Shown piece after piece: positions 8,989 through 19,016 of a stretch of DNA of 64,000 nt. Each line of letters starts with the position of its first letter. Within the stretch, counting starts at the first letter, position 1. The notes under the pieces are model-generated. The model searched no databases and was not told the DNA's origin. It saw only the letters and a list, made by a program, of their open reading frames with translations. Source of the stretch: DASXHD01 sp036488725 (lineage in GTDB: Bacteria; Myxococcota_A; Polyangia; Polyangiales; Polyangiaceae); assembly GCA_036488725.1 (NCBI GenBank), contig DASXHD010000006.1:1-64000 (forward strand), read 5' to 3'. The position numbers were made by a program, and so were the translations under genes.

Positions 8989-9552
8989 GTGGACGCGAAA
9001 CCCGAGACAGAGACGACCCCGGCGGGCGAGCGCAAGCGCATCGTAAAGCGGTATTCGAACCGCAAGCTCTACGACACCAAGGACAGCCGCTACGTCACCC
9101 TCCTTCAGATCGCCGAGATGGTCCGCGGCGGCGAAGAAGTGCAGATCATCGACAACAACTCCAAAGAAGACCTGACCGAGGTCACCCTCGCGCAGATCAT
9201 CTACGAAGAAAAAAAGGCGAACAGCCGCGCCGTCCCGCTGCAAACGCTGAAGGATTTGATCCACACCCGGACGGAGAAAGTCCTGTCCGACTTGCGCGAA
9301 GGCCCGATCGGTCGCCTCATCCCCGGCGGAAAAGACAAAGAAGAGAAAGAGGAGCCTCCGCCGAAGCCCGGTTTGGTCGAGACCGCGCGCGGGACGCTCG
9401 AGGACTGGCAGCAGAAAATTGACGAAAGGATCAGGGCCCTCCTCCCTTCTTCGTCACCTTGGCAACAGCTCGAAGCCGAGATCAAGCGCCTGAACGCCCG
9501 TATCGATGAGCTCGAAAAGAAGCTGAAATCAGCCTCCAAACGAGAGGAATAG
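8989..9552 (+). CDS. phaR: polyhydroxyalkanoate synthesis regulator, PhaR-like
   Basis: 187 residues. The N-terminal half (RIVKRYSNRKLYDTKDSRYVTLLQIAEMV, residues about 17-45, followed by the IIDNNSKEDLTEVTLAQIIYEE region) is the DNA-binding PHB/PHA accumulation regulator domain. In the known family it represses phasin and PHA genes and also binds the polymer. The C-terminus contains a predicted coiled coil (LEAEIKRLNARIDELEKKLKS). The start is a GTG at 8989. There are no PHA synthase genes in the window. Confidence 0.93.
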   Translation: MDAKPETETTPAGERKRIVKRYSNRKLYDTKDSRYVTLLQIAEMVRGGEEVQIIDNNSKEDLTEVTLAQIIYEEKKANSRAVPLQTLKDLIHTRTEKVLSDLREGPIGRLIPGGKDKEEKEEPPPKPGLVETARGTLEDWQQKIDERIRALLPSSSPWQQLEAEIKRLNARIDELEKKLKSASKREE

Positions 9553-9599
9553 ACCTGTCGTCAGGCCTGTTGACTGAGCGCCGGCACGAAGCATGCTGA

Positions 9600-10268
9600 G
9601 TGTCGGGCAACATGAACTCCTTCGATAATCCGCCCCGGTCCGATGGCTTCCTCGACGAGTGCATGTCGCACATGGACGCGCTCTATGGCGTCGCGTGCAG
9701 GCTGACTCGCAACCCGACCGAGGCCGAGGACCTCGTGCAGGACGCGCTCGTCAAGGCGATGCGTGCGCGCGATCAGTTCCAAGCGGGCACGAACTTGAAG
9801 GCGTGGCTCTTTCGAATTCTCACGAACACGTTCATCAACAAGTATCGCCGCGGCGGTCTCGAGCGCTCGGTGCTCGAAGGGCCGGACGCCGATCCGCTCG
9901 CAGATGGTTGGGTGAGCGCGTCGACGATGCGGCAGCTCCGTGACCCGGAGCAGATCGCGCTCTTGCCGATCGTCGAAGGCGAAGTGCGCAAAGCGCTCGA
10001 CGCGCTGCCCCCCGAGTTTCGCCTCGCCGTCGTTTTGTGCGACGTGGAGGAGTTTTCGTACGAAGAAATCGCCGATATCATGGGTTGTCCCATCGGCACC
10101 GTCATGAGTCGATTGCATCGAGGTCGGAAGCTTTTGCAAAAGTCGCTGTACGCTCACGCGCTCGCCATGGGCATCGTGAAGGGCGAAGACGCGGTCGGAC
10201 CGCGCGCGGCGCAGAAGTCGCCGGCTTCTCTCGAGGCATATCGCGCTCGCAAACGAGGAGTCGCATGA
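9600..10268 (+). CDS. ECF RNA polymerase sigma factor
   Basis: 222 residues from a GTG at 9600; an ATG at 9612 is an alternative. Region 2 reads RLTRNPTEAEDLVQDALVKAMRARDQF with KAWLFRILTNTFINKYRR. Region 4 reads LPPEFRLAVVLCDVEEFSYEEIADIMGCPIGTVMSRLHRGRKLL. The wording matches the SigR/RpoE group controlled by a zinc anti-sigma factor, and exactly such a gene follows with an ATGA overlap. The pair is expected to switch on stress promoters when the anti-sigma is inactivated, possibly by thiol oxidation (inference from family). Confidence 0.95.
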   Translation: MSGNMNSFDNPPRSDGFLDECMSHMDALYGVACRLTRNPTEAEDLVQDALVKAMRARDQFQAGTNLKAWLFRILTNTFINKYRRGGLERSVLEGPDADPLADGWVSASTMRQLRDPEQIALLPIVEGEVRKALDALPPEFRLAVVLCDVEEFSYEEIADIMGCPIGTVMSRLHRGRKLLQKSLYAHALAMGIVKGEDAVGPRAAQKSPASLEAYRARKRGVA

Positions 10269-11107
10269 GCAGTCGTCCGTGTCCGGATTTCGGGCCGCTA
10301 CTTGGTCCGTTCGGCGATGGCGAGCTCGAGCCGTCGAAGATGGTCGAGGTCGACGAGCACGTCGAACATTGCGAAGGTTGTCGTGAGCGCGTGCTTCTCG
10401 ACGAAGCGATGCGCAGCTCGATGCAGAACGTCGTCAAGCAGAGCGCCGGCGACGACATGCGTTCGCGCATCGCCGCCGCGATGAACGCCGAGGCGACCCG
10501 CGCGCTCGTGCGCGAGCGTACCGCGGCTTCGGCGCGCGGCGGCAGCACGTGGCGCACGGTCGTTCCGCTCGCGACTGCGGCGGCGTTCGCGCTCGCGTGG
10601 GGAGCCATGTCGCGCGGGCCGATCGCGCGCACGACGGCGAGCGATCACGTGAGCGCCGGTTTCGGCGACGACTTCCTGAGCGAGCTCGTCGCCGATCACT
10701 CGCGGCCGCTCCCGCCCGAGCGAACCGACCCGAACAAGGTCGACGAGCTCGGACAATACGTCGGCGTGCCGGTTCACGCCGCGGCGTTTCATCGGCCGAA
10801 CAGCCGCTTCGTCGGCGGGCGACTCTTGTCCGTGCGCCAAGAGCGCGCGGCGATGCTGCAGTACGAGATTCAGCAAAACGGCGAGACGCGCCGCGTGAGC
10901 GTGTTCGTCTTCGACCCGCGCCGCATCCACGTCGGCGGTGACGATTTGACACCGACGCCGGTCGGCAGCGCCGAGGTGCGTGTCGGCCGCGCCAACGGTT
11001 ACTCGGTCGCGGTGACGCAGCACGAAGGCGTCGGCTACGCGCTCGCGACCGACATGGACGAGCAACGCACCGCCGAGCTCGCCCTCGCCGCCGAATCCGA
11101 TCACTGA
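10265..11107 (+). CDS. zinc-type anti-sigma factor, membrane-anchored
   Basis: 280 residues, translationally coupled to the ECF sigma gene (ATGA). The N-terminus carries the ZAS motif His-x3-Cys-x2-Cys (HVEHCEGC), which binds zinc and clamps the sigma factor. A membrane helix follows at about residues 97-113 (VVPLATAAAFALAWGAM). The C-terminal ~160 residues are probably periplasmic, with a beta-rich region SVFVFDPRRIHVGG. This differs from soluble RsrA, which lacks the membrane and outer domain, so the signal may come from the envelope as well as from redox state. Confidence 0.92.
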   Translation: MSSRPCPDFGPLLGPFGDGELEPSKMVEVDEHVEHCEGCRERVLLDEAMRSSMQNVVKQSAGDDMRSRIAAAMNAEATRALVRERTAASARGGSTWRTVVPLATAAAFALAWGAMSRGPIARTTASDHVSAGFGDDFLSELVADHSRPLPPERTDPNKVDELGQYVGVPVHAAAFHRPNSRFVGGRLLSVRQERAAMLQYEIQQNGETRRVSVFVFDPRRIHVGGDDLTPTPVGSAEVRVGRANGYSVAVTQHEGVGYALATDMDEQRTAELALAAESDH

Positions 11108-11109
11108 TT

Positions 11110-12769
11110 TTAGAGAGCCGCCGCGAAGCCTAGTTTCCGCGGGTCGCTGGCGGCCAAGACGCGGAGGGTGCCGCCGGTGCGGTCCCAGGCGATCATCTGG
11201 ACGCCGGTGCCGTTGAAGGGCTCTTGCGAGACTGTTTCGCCGCGGAGGCGGAGGGCGGCGCGCGTGTCCTCGCTGATTTCGCGATCGACGACGAGGTTCG
11301 AGCCGTTGGTGTAGATGCGCGGAGCGCTGACGCACTCGCCCGGATCGAAGCCGAAGATCAAACGCGCGAGCGTCGCTTGCGTGACCTCGGTCGCGATGTG
11401 TCGGCCGCCGGAGCCGCCGAGCGCGACGATGGGCGCGCCGTTTTCGAGGACGATCGTCGGCGCCATGCTCGAGACCGCGCGCGAGCCGCCCCGCGGGCGA
11501 TTCGGGCCGCCGCCGGTCACGCCGAACGGCGTCGCGTCGGTGGGCCCGGAAAAATCGTCCAGCTGGTTGTTGAGCCAGACGCCAGTGTCACCCGCTGGGA
11601 TTCGCGCGCCGAACGGGCCGTTGACGGTCGTCGTGAGCGAGACGACATTTCCGTCGTCGTCGGTGACGACCAGGTGCGTCGTGCCTTGCTCGCGCGACTT
11701 GAACTCGGTCGCGACGTGCGTCTTGTACGGGTCGATGCGGCCGCGGCGCGCTTCGATTTGCCGCGGGTCGAGCGCGCGGCCGAACGCCGCGTCGACGCCC
11801 GGGTCCGCATCGGGATCGCCCGCGAGACGCGCGCGATCGGCGATCGCGCCGCGCATGATCTCGGCGATCGAGTGCAGATACGACGCAGACTCGAAGCCGA
11901 CGGCTTTGAGCGACGAAGACGAGTCCGCCCCGAACGCGAGGAGCGTCTCCATGACCATCAGGCCGCCCGCCGACGGCGCCGGCATGGTCGCGATCGTGCG
12001 CGACCCGATGACGCGCGTCAGGGGTGCGCGCTCGCGCACGCGGTAATGCGCGAGGTCTTCGGCGGTCATCACGCTGCCCTCGGCGCGCGCGGAGGCGACG
12101 ATCTTCGTGGAGATGTCGCCGGTATAAAACGGCCGAGCGCCCTCGACGCCGAAGCGGCCGATCGTGTGCCCGAGCGCAGCACGTCGCCACGTCGAGCGAT
12201 ACGCGAGCGGGTGTCCGCCCGGCAGGAGATCAGGCGCGAGCGGCGTACCCTCCACCATGCGCTGCGTGAAGGCGAGCGCTTCGGACAGATGTCGCCCGAC
12301 GACGAAGCCGTTTTCGGCGAGCGCGCGCGCAGGCGCCGCGTCGTCGGCGAGCGATTTATGTGCATAATGCACGCTCAGCCATTCGAGCCCCGCGGGCTCG
12401 CCCGGCACGCCGACCGACGTGCCGCGTTTTCCGTGGACGGCGAGCGTCGCGTCGGTGCCGTGCGCGGGCGCCGTCTCGCGAAAGTCGAGCGCGACCATCT
12501 TGTGCTCGCGCGCGACCCAAACGAGCGCGAAGCCGCCGCCGCCGAGCCCGCTCGCCGTGGGTCCGACGACTCCGAGCGCGAGCGCCGCGGCGATCGCCCC
12601 GTCGAACGCGTTGCCGCCGGCGCGCATCACCTCGAGCGCGGCGCGGGTCGCCGCCGCGTTGTCGGTCGCGACCGCGAGGTGAGAGCCCTCCGCCGACGCG
12701 GGGTACGCGCCACGCGCCGGCAGCCCGAGCGTCAAGCCCGCCAAAAGTGTTAGTGTTGCGACCGTGCCG

Positions 12770-12798
<29 letters not shown>
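11110..12798 (-). CDS. ggt: gamma-glutamyltransferase (glutathione hydrolase)
   Basis: 562 residues from the ATG at 12798, which gives a proper signal peptide (MGSITYTKR, then IGTVATLTLLAGLTLGLPARGA). Family motifs are LEVMRAGGNAFDGAIAAALALGVVGPTASGLGGGGFALVW, the autocleavage/catalytic threonine in EQGTTHLVVTDDDGNVVSLT, and SSMAPTIVL. Such enzymes are made as a precursor, cleave themselves at the threonine into two subunits, and remove glutamate from glutathione in the periplasm. The start lies inside the divergent gshB gene, so the two 5' ends overlap by about 29 bp. No shorter start keeps the signal peptide. Confidence 0.93.
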
Positions 12799-13719
<921 letters not shown>

Positions 13720-13720
<1 letters not shown>

Positions 13721-14691
13721 TGCCGATCACCCTCACGGTGCGCGCAGAAGCCGGCGCTGGCAGTGAGCCGTCGCTCACGTTCGACGCGTCGCGTGTGGTG
13801 ATCGGTCGCGGCACGAGCTGCGACGTGCGATTGCCCGACGCGAGCGTGAGCCAGCGCCACGCCGTGCTCACGGCGACCGGCGCCGAGTATCACATCGTCG
13901 ACGAGGGCAGCACCAACGGCACGTTCGTCGGCGGCGTGCGTCTCTCGCCCAAGGCGCCTCGCGCGTTGCGCAGCGGCGACCTCTTGCGCGTCGGGCGCGT
14001 CTGGGTCGAAGTGCGGATCGATCAAACCGCGCCGACGCCGGATCTCGCCCTCGCGACGCGCGATCTCGCGCTCGCGCTCGTGCAGAACGCGATGCTCGCG
14101 CACGGCGGCGACACGGTGCCGAAAGTTTCGATCGTCGAGGGCGCGGATCTCGGCGCGGTCTTGCCGCTCGCCGACGAAGGACGCGTGTACGTCGTCGGTC
14201 GCGGTGAGACTTGCGACTTGCCGCTCGCCGACGCCGATGCGTCGCGCGAGCACATTCAAATCGTCCGCCGCGGCGCGACGGTGCTCGTGCGCGATTTGCG
14301 ATCGAAGAACGGGTCGACGATGGGCGAGCAACCGATCTCGACCGGACGCGACATGCCGTGGCGCAAGGACGCGATGGTTCGCGTCGGCGGGACGGTGCTC
14401 GCGCTCGACGAGCCGGTCGCGAGCGCGCTCGGCGAGCTCGAGTCGGCGGCCGACGTGAAGATGGCGCCGGGCGAGACGCCCGAGCCGCCCCCGCCTTCGA
14501 GCGGCGCGCACGATCCCGGCCCGCCGCGCAGCCAACGCGGCGCAGAGGCTCCGATCGCGCGCGTCGACAAATCGCTCGTCACGGTCTCGACGCGCGGCCC
14601 GCGCATCAAACCGGTCGACATCGCCATCATCGGCTCGGCGCTCGCGCTCATCGCGCTCTCGATCGCCGCGCTCGTCTGGGTTCTCAAATGA
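13720..14691 (+). CDS. double FHA-domain protein with C-terminal membrane anchor
   Basis: 323 residues. Two FHA domains are visible: residues about 5-100 (VVIGRGTSCDVRLPDASVSQRHAVL, then STNGTFVGG) and about 130-235 (YVVGRGETCDLPLADADASREHIQI, then RSKNGSTMG). A Pro-rich linker follows, and a final membrane helix (VDIAIIGSALALIALSIAALVWVL) forms a tail anchor. FHA domains bind phosphothreonine, so this is a likely reader of the Ser/Thr kinases encoded on both sides. It is coupled to gshB by a 1-nt overlap, although the functional link is more probably with the convergent kinase at 14693, whose stop is 2 bp away. Confidence 0.92.
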
Positions 14692-14692
14692 C

Positions 14693-16468
14693 CTAACGCG
14701 CGCGGGCGCGCGCCGTCGACATGTCGAGGTGCGCGTAGCTCGTCGGCAAGTTGGTCGTGTCGATCGCGGCGAGCATTTGTTCGAGCTCGCGCGCATCGCG
14801 CGGGCGCTCGGCCAATTTTTTTCGTAGACACATCATCACCGCGACGTCGAGCTCGGCCGGGATGGGCAAGTCGGGACGGCGCACGCGCATCGGTTTGGGG
14901 ATCTGCCGCTGGTGGAGATCGAGCAGCTCGCGCCGGTTCGCCGAGTGAATCGGCAGCTCCCCGGTCAGCGCTTCGTACATGACGACGCCGAACGCATACA
15001 AATCGGTGCGCGCCTCGACGGGCGCGCCGATGCACTGCTCGGGCGCCATGTACTCGGGCGTGCCGAGCGTGTAGCCGGCCTGCGTCAGCGACTCGGCGCT
15101 CGTGAGCTTGCTCATGCCGAAGTCGAGGACCTTGGCCATTCCCTCGTCGCAGAGAAAAATATTTCCCGGCTTGAGATCGCGATGCACGACGCCGATCTCG
15201 TGCGCCGCGGCGAGCGCGCGGCACACGTCGATGAAGACCGGGATCGCGAAGCCGGGCGCGACCGCGCCTTCTTTGGCCATGCGATCGGCGAGCGAGCGGC
15301 CATGAAGACGCTCCATGACGACGTAGATCGAGCCGTCGGCCATCTGATCGAGGTCCATCACGCGCGCGATGTTGGCTTGGTCGAGCCGAACTTGAATGTG
15401 CGCCTCGCGGCGGAGGCGCGCGATTTCACTCCCGTCCATCGCGGCCGCGCCGCGCAAGACTTTGATCGCGACCTCGTGACCGAGCGACGTGTGCTCCGCG
15501 GCGTAGACGACGCCGATGCCGCCGGAGCCGATCTTGCGGCCGATGCGGTACTTGCCGCCGAGCACCGTGCCGGTGAGCTCGCCGGGCGCTTGCACGCGCG
15601 CTTCGCCCTCGCCGCGGAGCTGGAGCGCGCGCTCGAGCGACGCGATGCGATGCGACTCGAATGCGCGTTCGTGCGCGAGCCGTTGGTTGCGCTCCCAGAG
15701 CCAGCCGCCGCCGCCGCCGAGGATCGTGCCGAGCGCGACGGCGAGCCCGCCGGGGCCGAGGCCGCCCGCGATGCCGACGCTGACGCCGCAAAGCGCCGCG
15801 CCTCCCGCGGCTGCCGCGATGACCGCCGCCCCGCCGCGCGGCCGAGCCCAGCGCACTTCGTAGACGCACGCCGGCGCATCGTCGGCGATGCATGCAGAAT
15901 GCACGATTTCCGCCTCGGGAAATCCCCAGAAAAGCGGCAGCGCCGCGAGCTCGCCGCGACGCGCGGCGCAGAGCAGCCTTTCGCCGCGCCGGGCGTCAGG
16001 CTCGTTTTCTTCTTCGCGCAGGCGATAGTTGAGCTTGAGCGCGTTGCGCGCGCCTTTCTCCGGCTCGTCGAGCTCCCAGGTGCCGACGCGCGTCCACTCC
16101 GAGCCGTTCGCCGCGAGAAAACGGTACGCCTCGAGCGGCGTCTTCGCGGCGCGCAGCATGCGCATGTGCGTGCCGAGCGCCTCGGGATGAAGCGCCCAGC
16201 GCCCGCGGTGCTCGAGCGCGCACTCGCCGAGCTCTTGCGCGAACACACGGAGCGCGCGTCGCGCCCGACTCGCGCTGAGCCACGCCGTCTCCGAATCGAG
16301 CGCTTGCGGGTCGACGCCGGCCGTCAGCAACACGGACGACGCGTGCCGCTCGCCGCGCTCTTTGCGCAAGCGAAGCAAATACGGTTTGAGCAGCGCGGCT
16401 CGGATTTCTTCCTTGCCTCCGCGGACACCGCCCGGCGGAATGCTCGGAATGACCGCCATCGTTTTCAA
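14693..16468 (-). CDS. Ser/Thr protein kinase with V4R-like sensory N-terminus and membrane linker
   Basis: 591 residues. The N-terminal ~205 residues end in LAALPLFWGFPEAEIVHSACIADDAPACVYEVRW, the typical close of V4R/haem-NO-binding-like sensor domains (Cys...Gly/Ala-x-x-Cys-x-Tyr). Residues about 213-262 are hydrophobic and Gly-rich (two short membrane segments). The kinase domain follows: IGSGGIGVVYAAEH, VAIKVL, HRDLKPGNIFLCDEG, LDFGMSKL, GTPEYMAPEQ. All catalytic residues are present. Most myxobacterial kinases put the sensor at the C-terminus, so this N-terminal sensor order is unusual. It is convergent with the FHA gene. Confidence 0.9.
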   Translation of the reverse strand: MKTMAVIPSIPPGGVRGGKEEIRAALLKPYLLRLRKERGERHASSVLLTAGVDPQALDSETAWLSASRARRALRVFAQELGECALEHRGRWALHPEALGTHMRMLRAAKTPLEAYRFLAANGSEWTRVGTWELDEPEKGARNALKLNYRLREEENEPDARRGERLLCAARRGELAALPLFWGFPEAEIVHSACIADDAPACVYEVRWARPRGGAAVIAAAAGGAALCGVSVGIAGGLGPGGLAVALGTILGGGGGWLWERNQRLAHERAFESHRIASLERALQLRGEGEARVQAPGELTGTVLGGKYRIGRKIGSGGIGVVYAAEHTSLGHEVAIKVLRGAAAMDGSEIARLRREAHIQVRLDQANIARVMDLDQMADGSIYVVMERLHGRSLADRMAKEGAVAPGFAIPVFIDVCRALAAAHEIGVVHRDLKPGNIFLCDEGMAKVLDFGMSKLTSAESLTQAGYTLGTPEYMAPEQCIGAPVEARTDLYAFGVVMYEALTGELPIHSANRRELLDLHQRQIPKPMRVRRPDLPIPAELDVAVMMCLRKKLAERPRDARELEQMLAAIDTTNLPTSYAHLDMSTARARAR

Positions 16469-16498
16469 AGCGTAGAGCGCCTCGCGTCGATCGTCGAG

Positions 16499-17329
16499 TT
16501 ACTCCGGATCGGGCAACGGATGGGCCGCGCGATCGTGGGCCCAGCGCTCGATGCGCGCGTCGCGGGCGCGGGCGATCGCCTCGAGGACGCGCGACTTGAC
16601 CGCGGGCGAAAGCGACCGCGTGCGAGCGATGACGAGCCGCGCGACGTCGAGGTCGTGAATTTCCCCGAGGCGTTTTTGGTAGCGGGTCGCGGGCTCGGCG
16701 AGCGCGGCGACGGTCGGCGGGAGCGCGTCGGCGAAGATTTCGGTCGTGTAACGAAGTCGCTTGCACGCGATGCGGAGCGCGTGGAGCGCCGCGGGATCGT
16801 CGGGCCGCGCGTCGCTCTTGCGATCGACCTCTTGGCGCGCGCGCGCGGCAGACTTGTGTGCGAACGCGGCGACAGGGCGGCGGCGATCCGGCCTGACCGG
16901 CAACGCGAGCAGCGCGCGGAGCTCGCGAAGCGGCCGGCGAACGTCGCCCGCGCGAAGACGATGCTCGACGATGCCGCGAAGCGATTCTTCGCGCCGCGCG
17001 CGCCGGACGATCCAAGCGTCGAGCTCGGACTCGCCGGCGTCGAGCGCAGTGAGCGTCTCGCGGAGCACCTCCTCGTCGCGGAGCGCGCCGCTCGCGCGCT
17101 GCACCCGAGCGAGCGCGCCGCGGATCGCATCGCAATGAAATCGGCCAAAAACCGGTCTCGCGATGCGCAAGACGACGCGCAGTCGGCGGAGCGCGACGCG
17201 CATGTCGTGAATCGCTTCGGGATCGCTTCGGTCACGCACGCGGGGAAGGGTCGCCCCGAGCTCGGTGGCGAGCGCGCGCATGCGCCGCGCGAGAAAGACA
17301 TGCGCCGCAGGAAGGCGCGGCGCGATCAA
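16499..17329 (-). CDS. CHAD-domain protein
   Basis: About 276 residues. CHAD (conserved histidine alpha-helical domain) motifs are AIHDMRVALRRLRVVLRIARPVF at the N-terminus and LHALRIACKRLRYTTEIFA in the second repeat, the two helical halves with conserved His and Arg that bind polyphosphate. The proposed TTG start at 17329 overlaps the RNase J stop (TTGA). An ATG at 17281 is the alternative. The family often sits with polyphosphate or CYTH genes, but none is here. It is co-transcribed with RNase J. Confidence 0.88.
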   Translation of the reverse strand: MIAPRLPAAHVFLARRMRALATELGATLPRVRDRSDPEAIHDMRVALRRLRVVLRIARPVFGRFHCDAIRGALARVQRASGALRDEEVLRETLTALDAGESELDAWIVRRARREESLRGIVEHRLRAGDVRRPLRELRALLALPVRPDRRRPVAAFAHKSAARARQEVDRKSDARPDDPAALHALRIACKRLRYTTEIFADALPPTVAALAEPATRYQKRLGEIHDLDVARLVIARTRSLSPAVKSRVLEAIARARDARIERWAHDRAAHPLPDPE

Positions 17330-18969
17330 CGCGTGGCCTCGAAGATCGTCACCATCGTCACCGGCTTGAAGCCGATCGCTTCGCGGAAGACGTGACGCAC
17401 GGCGATGCGGACACGTTCGTCGCGCGGCTCCGGAAGAGTCTCGTCCGCGAACGCGGCAGCGGCGGCGCGCTTGGCGTCGGCGAGGACGCTCGCGCGCGAA
17501 GCTTCGTCGACGAGCCCGCGCGTCGCGATGCGCACGTCCGGCGCGTCGCCCGCGCGCTCGACCACGCTCACCGCGACGACGCCTTCGCCCGCGAGGATCA
17601 CGCGCTCGCGCATCTGCGCCGGCGGAATCGGCTGCCCGAATGCACAATGCACGCGTCCGACGCCGACTTTTCCGGTCTTCTGCAGCCCGGCGTCATCGAG
17701 CGTCGCGACGTCGCCGTTTTCGAGCACGCACGTTTGCTGAACGCCGATTTCGCGCGCGAGCTCCGCGTGCCGCGTCAAATGATGAAGCGTGCCGTGGAGC
17801 GGAACGAACGACCGCGGACGCGCGAGCTCGAGCATGCGCTTTTGCTCCTGGCGATGGGCGTGGCCGCTCACGTGGACCGCGCGATCGGTGATCCACGTCC
17901 GGAGCTCGACGCCGCGACGGAGCAAGTGGCTCATCACCGCGTAGACCGAGAGATCGTTTCCGGGAATCGCGCGCGACGAGAGGACGACCGTGTCGCCCGG
18001 CGCGAGCTCGAAGAGCGGATGGTCCCCGCGCGCGAGACGCGAGAGCGCGCCCCGCCATTCGCCTTGCGTGCCGCTCGCGATCGCGAGAACTTGCGCGCGC
18101 GGAAGCTCCTTGGCGCGCTCGGCCGGCCACACGAGATCGCTCGGCCAATCGAGGTAGTGGGTTTCGCGCGCGGCCTTCGCGTGTGTCTCGACGCTGCGGC
18201 CGAGGAGCACGATCTTGCGCTTCGTGTGGCGCGCGATTTCGCCGATCATGCGGAGACGATGCACGTTGGACGCGAACATCGCGACGATGACCGCGCCGCT
18301 CGCCTTCGCCGCGATGCGATGCAGCGAGTCGCCGACGCCGCGCTCGCTCCCGGTTTCGCCGGTCGCGTCGATGTTCGTCGAGTCGGAGAGGAGCAGCGCG
18401 ATTCCTGCCTCGCCGAGCTCGTCGATGCGATCGATGTCGAACGCTTCGCCGTCCGGCGGCGTCGCGTCGAATTTGAAATCTCCCGTGTGGAGGACGACGC
18501 CCGCGTCGGTCTTGATCGCGAGCGCGGTCGCGTCGGCGATCGAATGCGTCACGCGAATCGGCTCGACCCAAAATGAGCCGACGCGGTAGAGGCCGCGCAC
18601 CGTCGCTTCGTTCAAGACTGGCTCGTGCGCGATCGGCGGCGCGCCCTTTTCGCGCGCCTCGGCGAGCCGCGATCGGATGAGCGCGGACGCGTGCGGCGGC
18701 GCCCAAATCGGCACCTCGAATTTCGAAAGCAAATACGGGATCGCGCCGATGTGGTCCTCGTGCCCGTGCGTCACGAAGAGACCGGCGATTTTTCCCCGGT
18801 ACGGCTCGAGCGCCGCGAAGTCGGGGTGGACGACGTCGACGCCGAGACCGCGATGATCGAACGTGACGCCGCAGTCCACGAGCATGACCTCGCCGCGCTG
18901 CTCGAGGGCGAGGCAGTTCATTCCGACTTCGCCGAGCCCGCCCAGCGCGAAGAGCGAAACTTTGCCCAT
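17326..18969 (-). CDS. rnj: ribonuclease J
   Basis: 547 residues, a metallo-beta-lactamase/beta-CASP nuclease that acts in mRNA decay and rRNA maturation. The metal motif HGHEDH is at 68-73, with GGLGEVGMN at the N-terminus, LHTGDFKFD, LLSDSTN, SSRAIPGND and VSGHAHRQE. The length matches bacterial RNase J. The ATG at 18969 gives MGKVSLFALGGLGE. It is divergent from an ArsA-type ATPase across a 47-bp gap that contains a perfect inverted repeat. Confidence 0.95.
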   Translation of the reverse strand: MGKVSLFALGGLGEVGMNCLALEQRGEVMLVDCGVTFDHRGLGVDVVHPDFAALEPYRGKIAGLFVTHGHEDHIGAIPYLLSKFEVPIWAPPHASALIRSRLAEAREKGAPPIAHEPVLNEATVRGLYRVGSFWVEPIRVTHSIADATALAIKTDAGVVLHTGDFKFDATPPDGEAFDIDRIDELGEAGIALLLSDSTNIDATGETGSERGVGDSLHRIAAKASGAVIVAMFASNVHRLRMIGEIARHTKRKIVLLGRSVETHAKAARETHYLDWPSDLVWPAERAKELPRAQVLAIASGTQGEWRGALSRLARGDHPLFELAPGDTVVLSSRAIPGNDLSVYAVMSHLLRRGVELRTWITDRAVHVSGHAHRQEQKRMLELARPRSFVPLHGTLHHLTRHAELAREIGVQQTCVLENGDVATLDDAGLQKTGKVGVGRVHCAFGQPIPPAQMRERVILAGEGVVAVSVVERAGDAPDVRIATRGLVDEASRASVLADAKRAAAAAFADETLPEPRDERVRIAVRHVFREAIGFKPVTMVTIFEATR

Positions 18970-18979
18970 GGGCGGCTCG

Positions 18980-19004
18980 GTTTAGCACGGAAATCGTGCT
19001 AAAC
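18980..19004. promoter_or_regulatory. 10-bp perfect inverted repeat between rnj and arsA-like gene
   Basis: GTTTAGCACG, 5 nt, then CGTGCTAAAC. It occupies half of the 47-bp divergent gap, 11 bp from the RNase J start and just before the GGAG ribosome site (19005-19008) of the other gene. It could be an operator or an mRNA hairpin. The arms are A/T-richer than the surroundings. Confidence 0.55.
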
Positions 19005-19016
19005 GGAGCGACTCGC

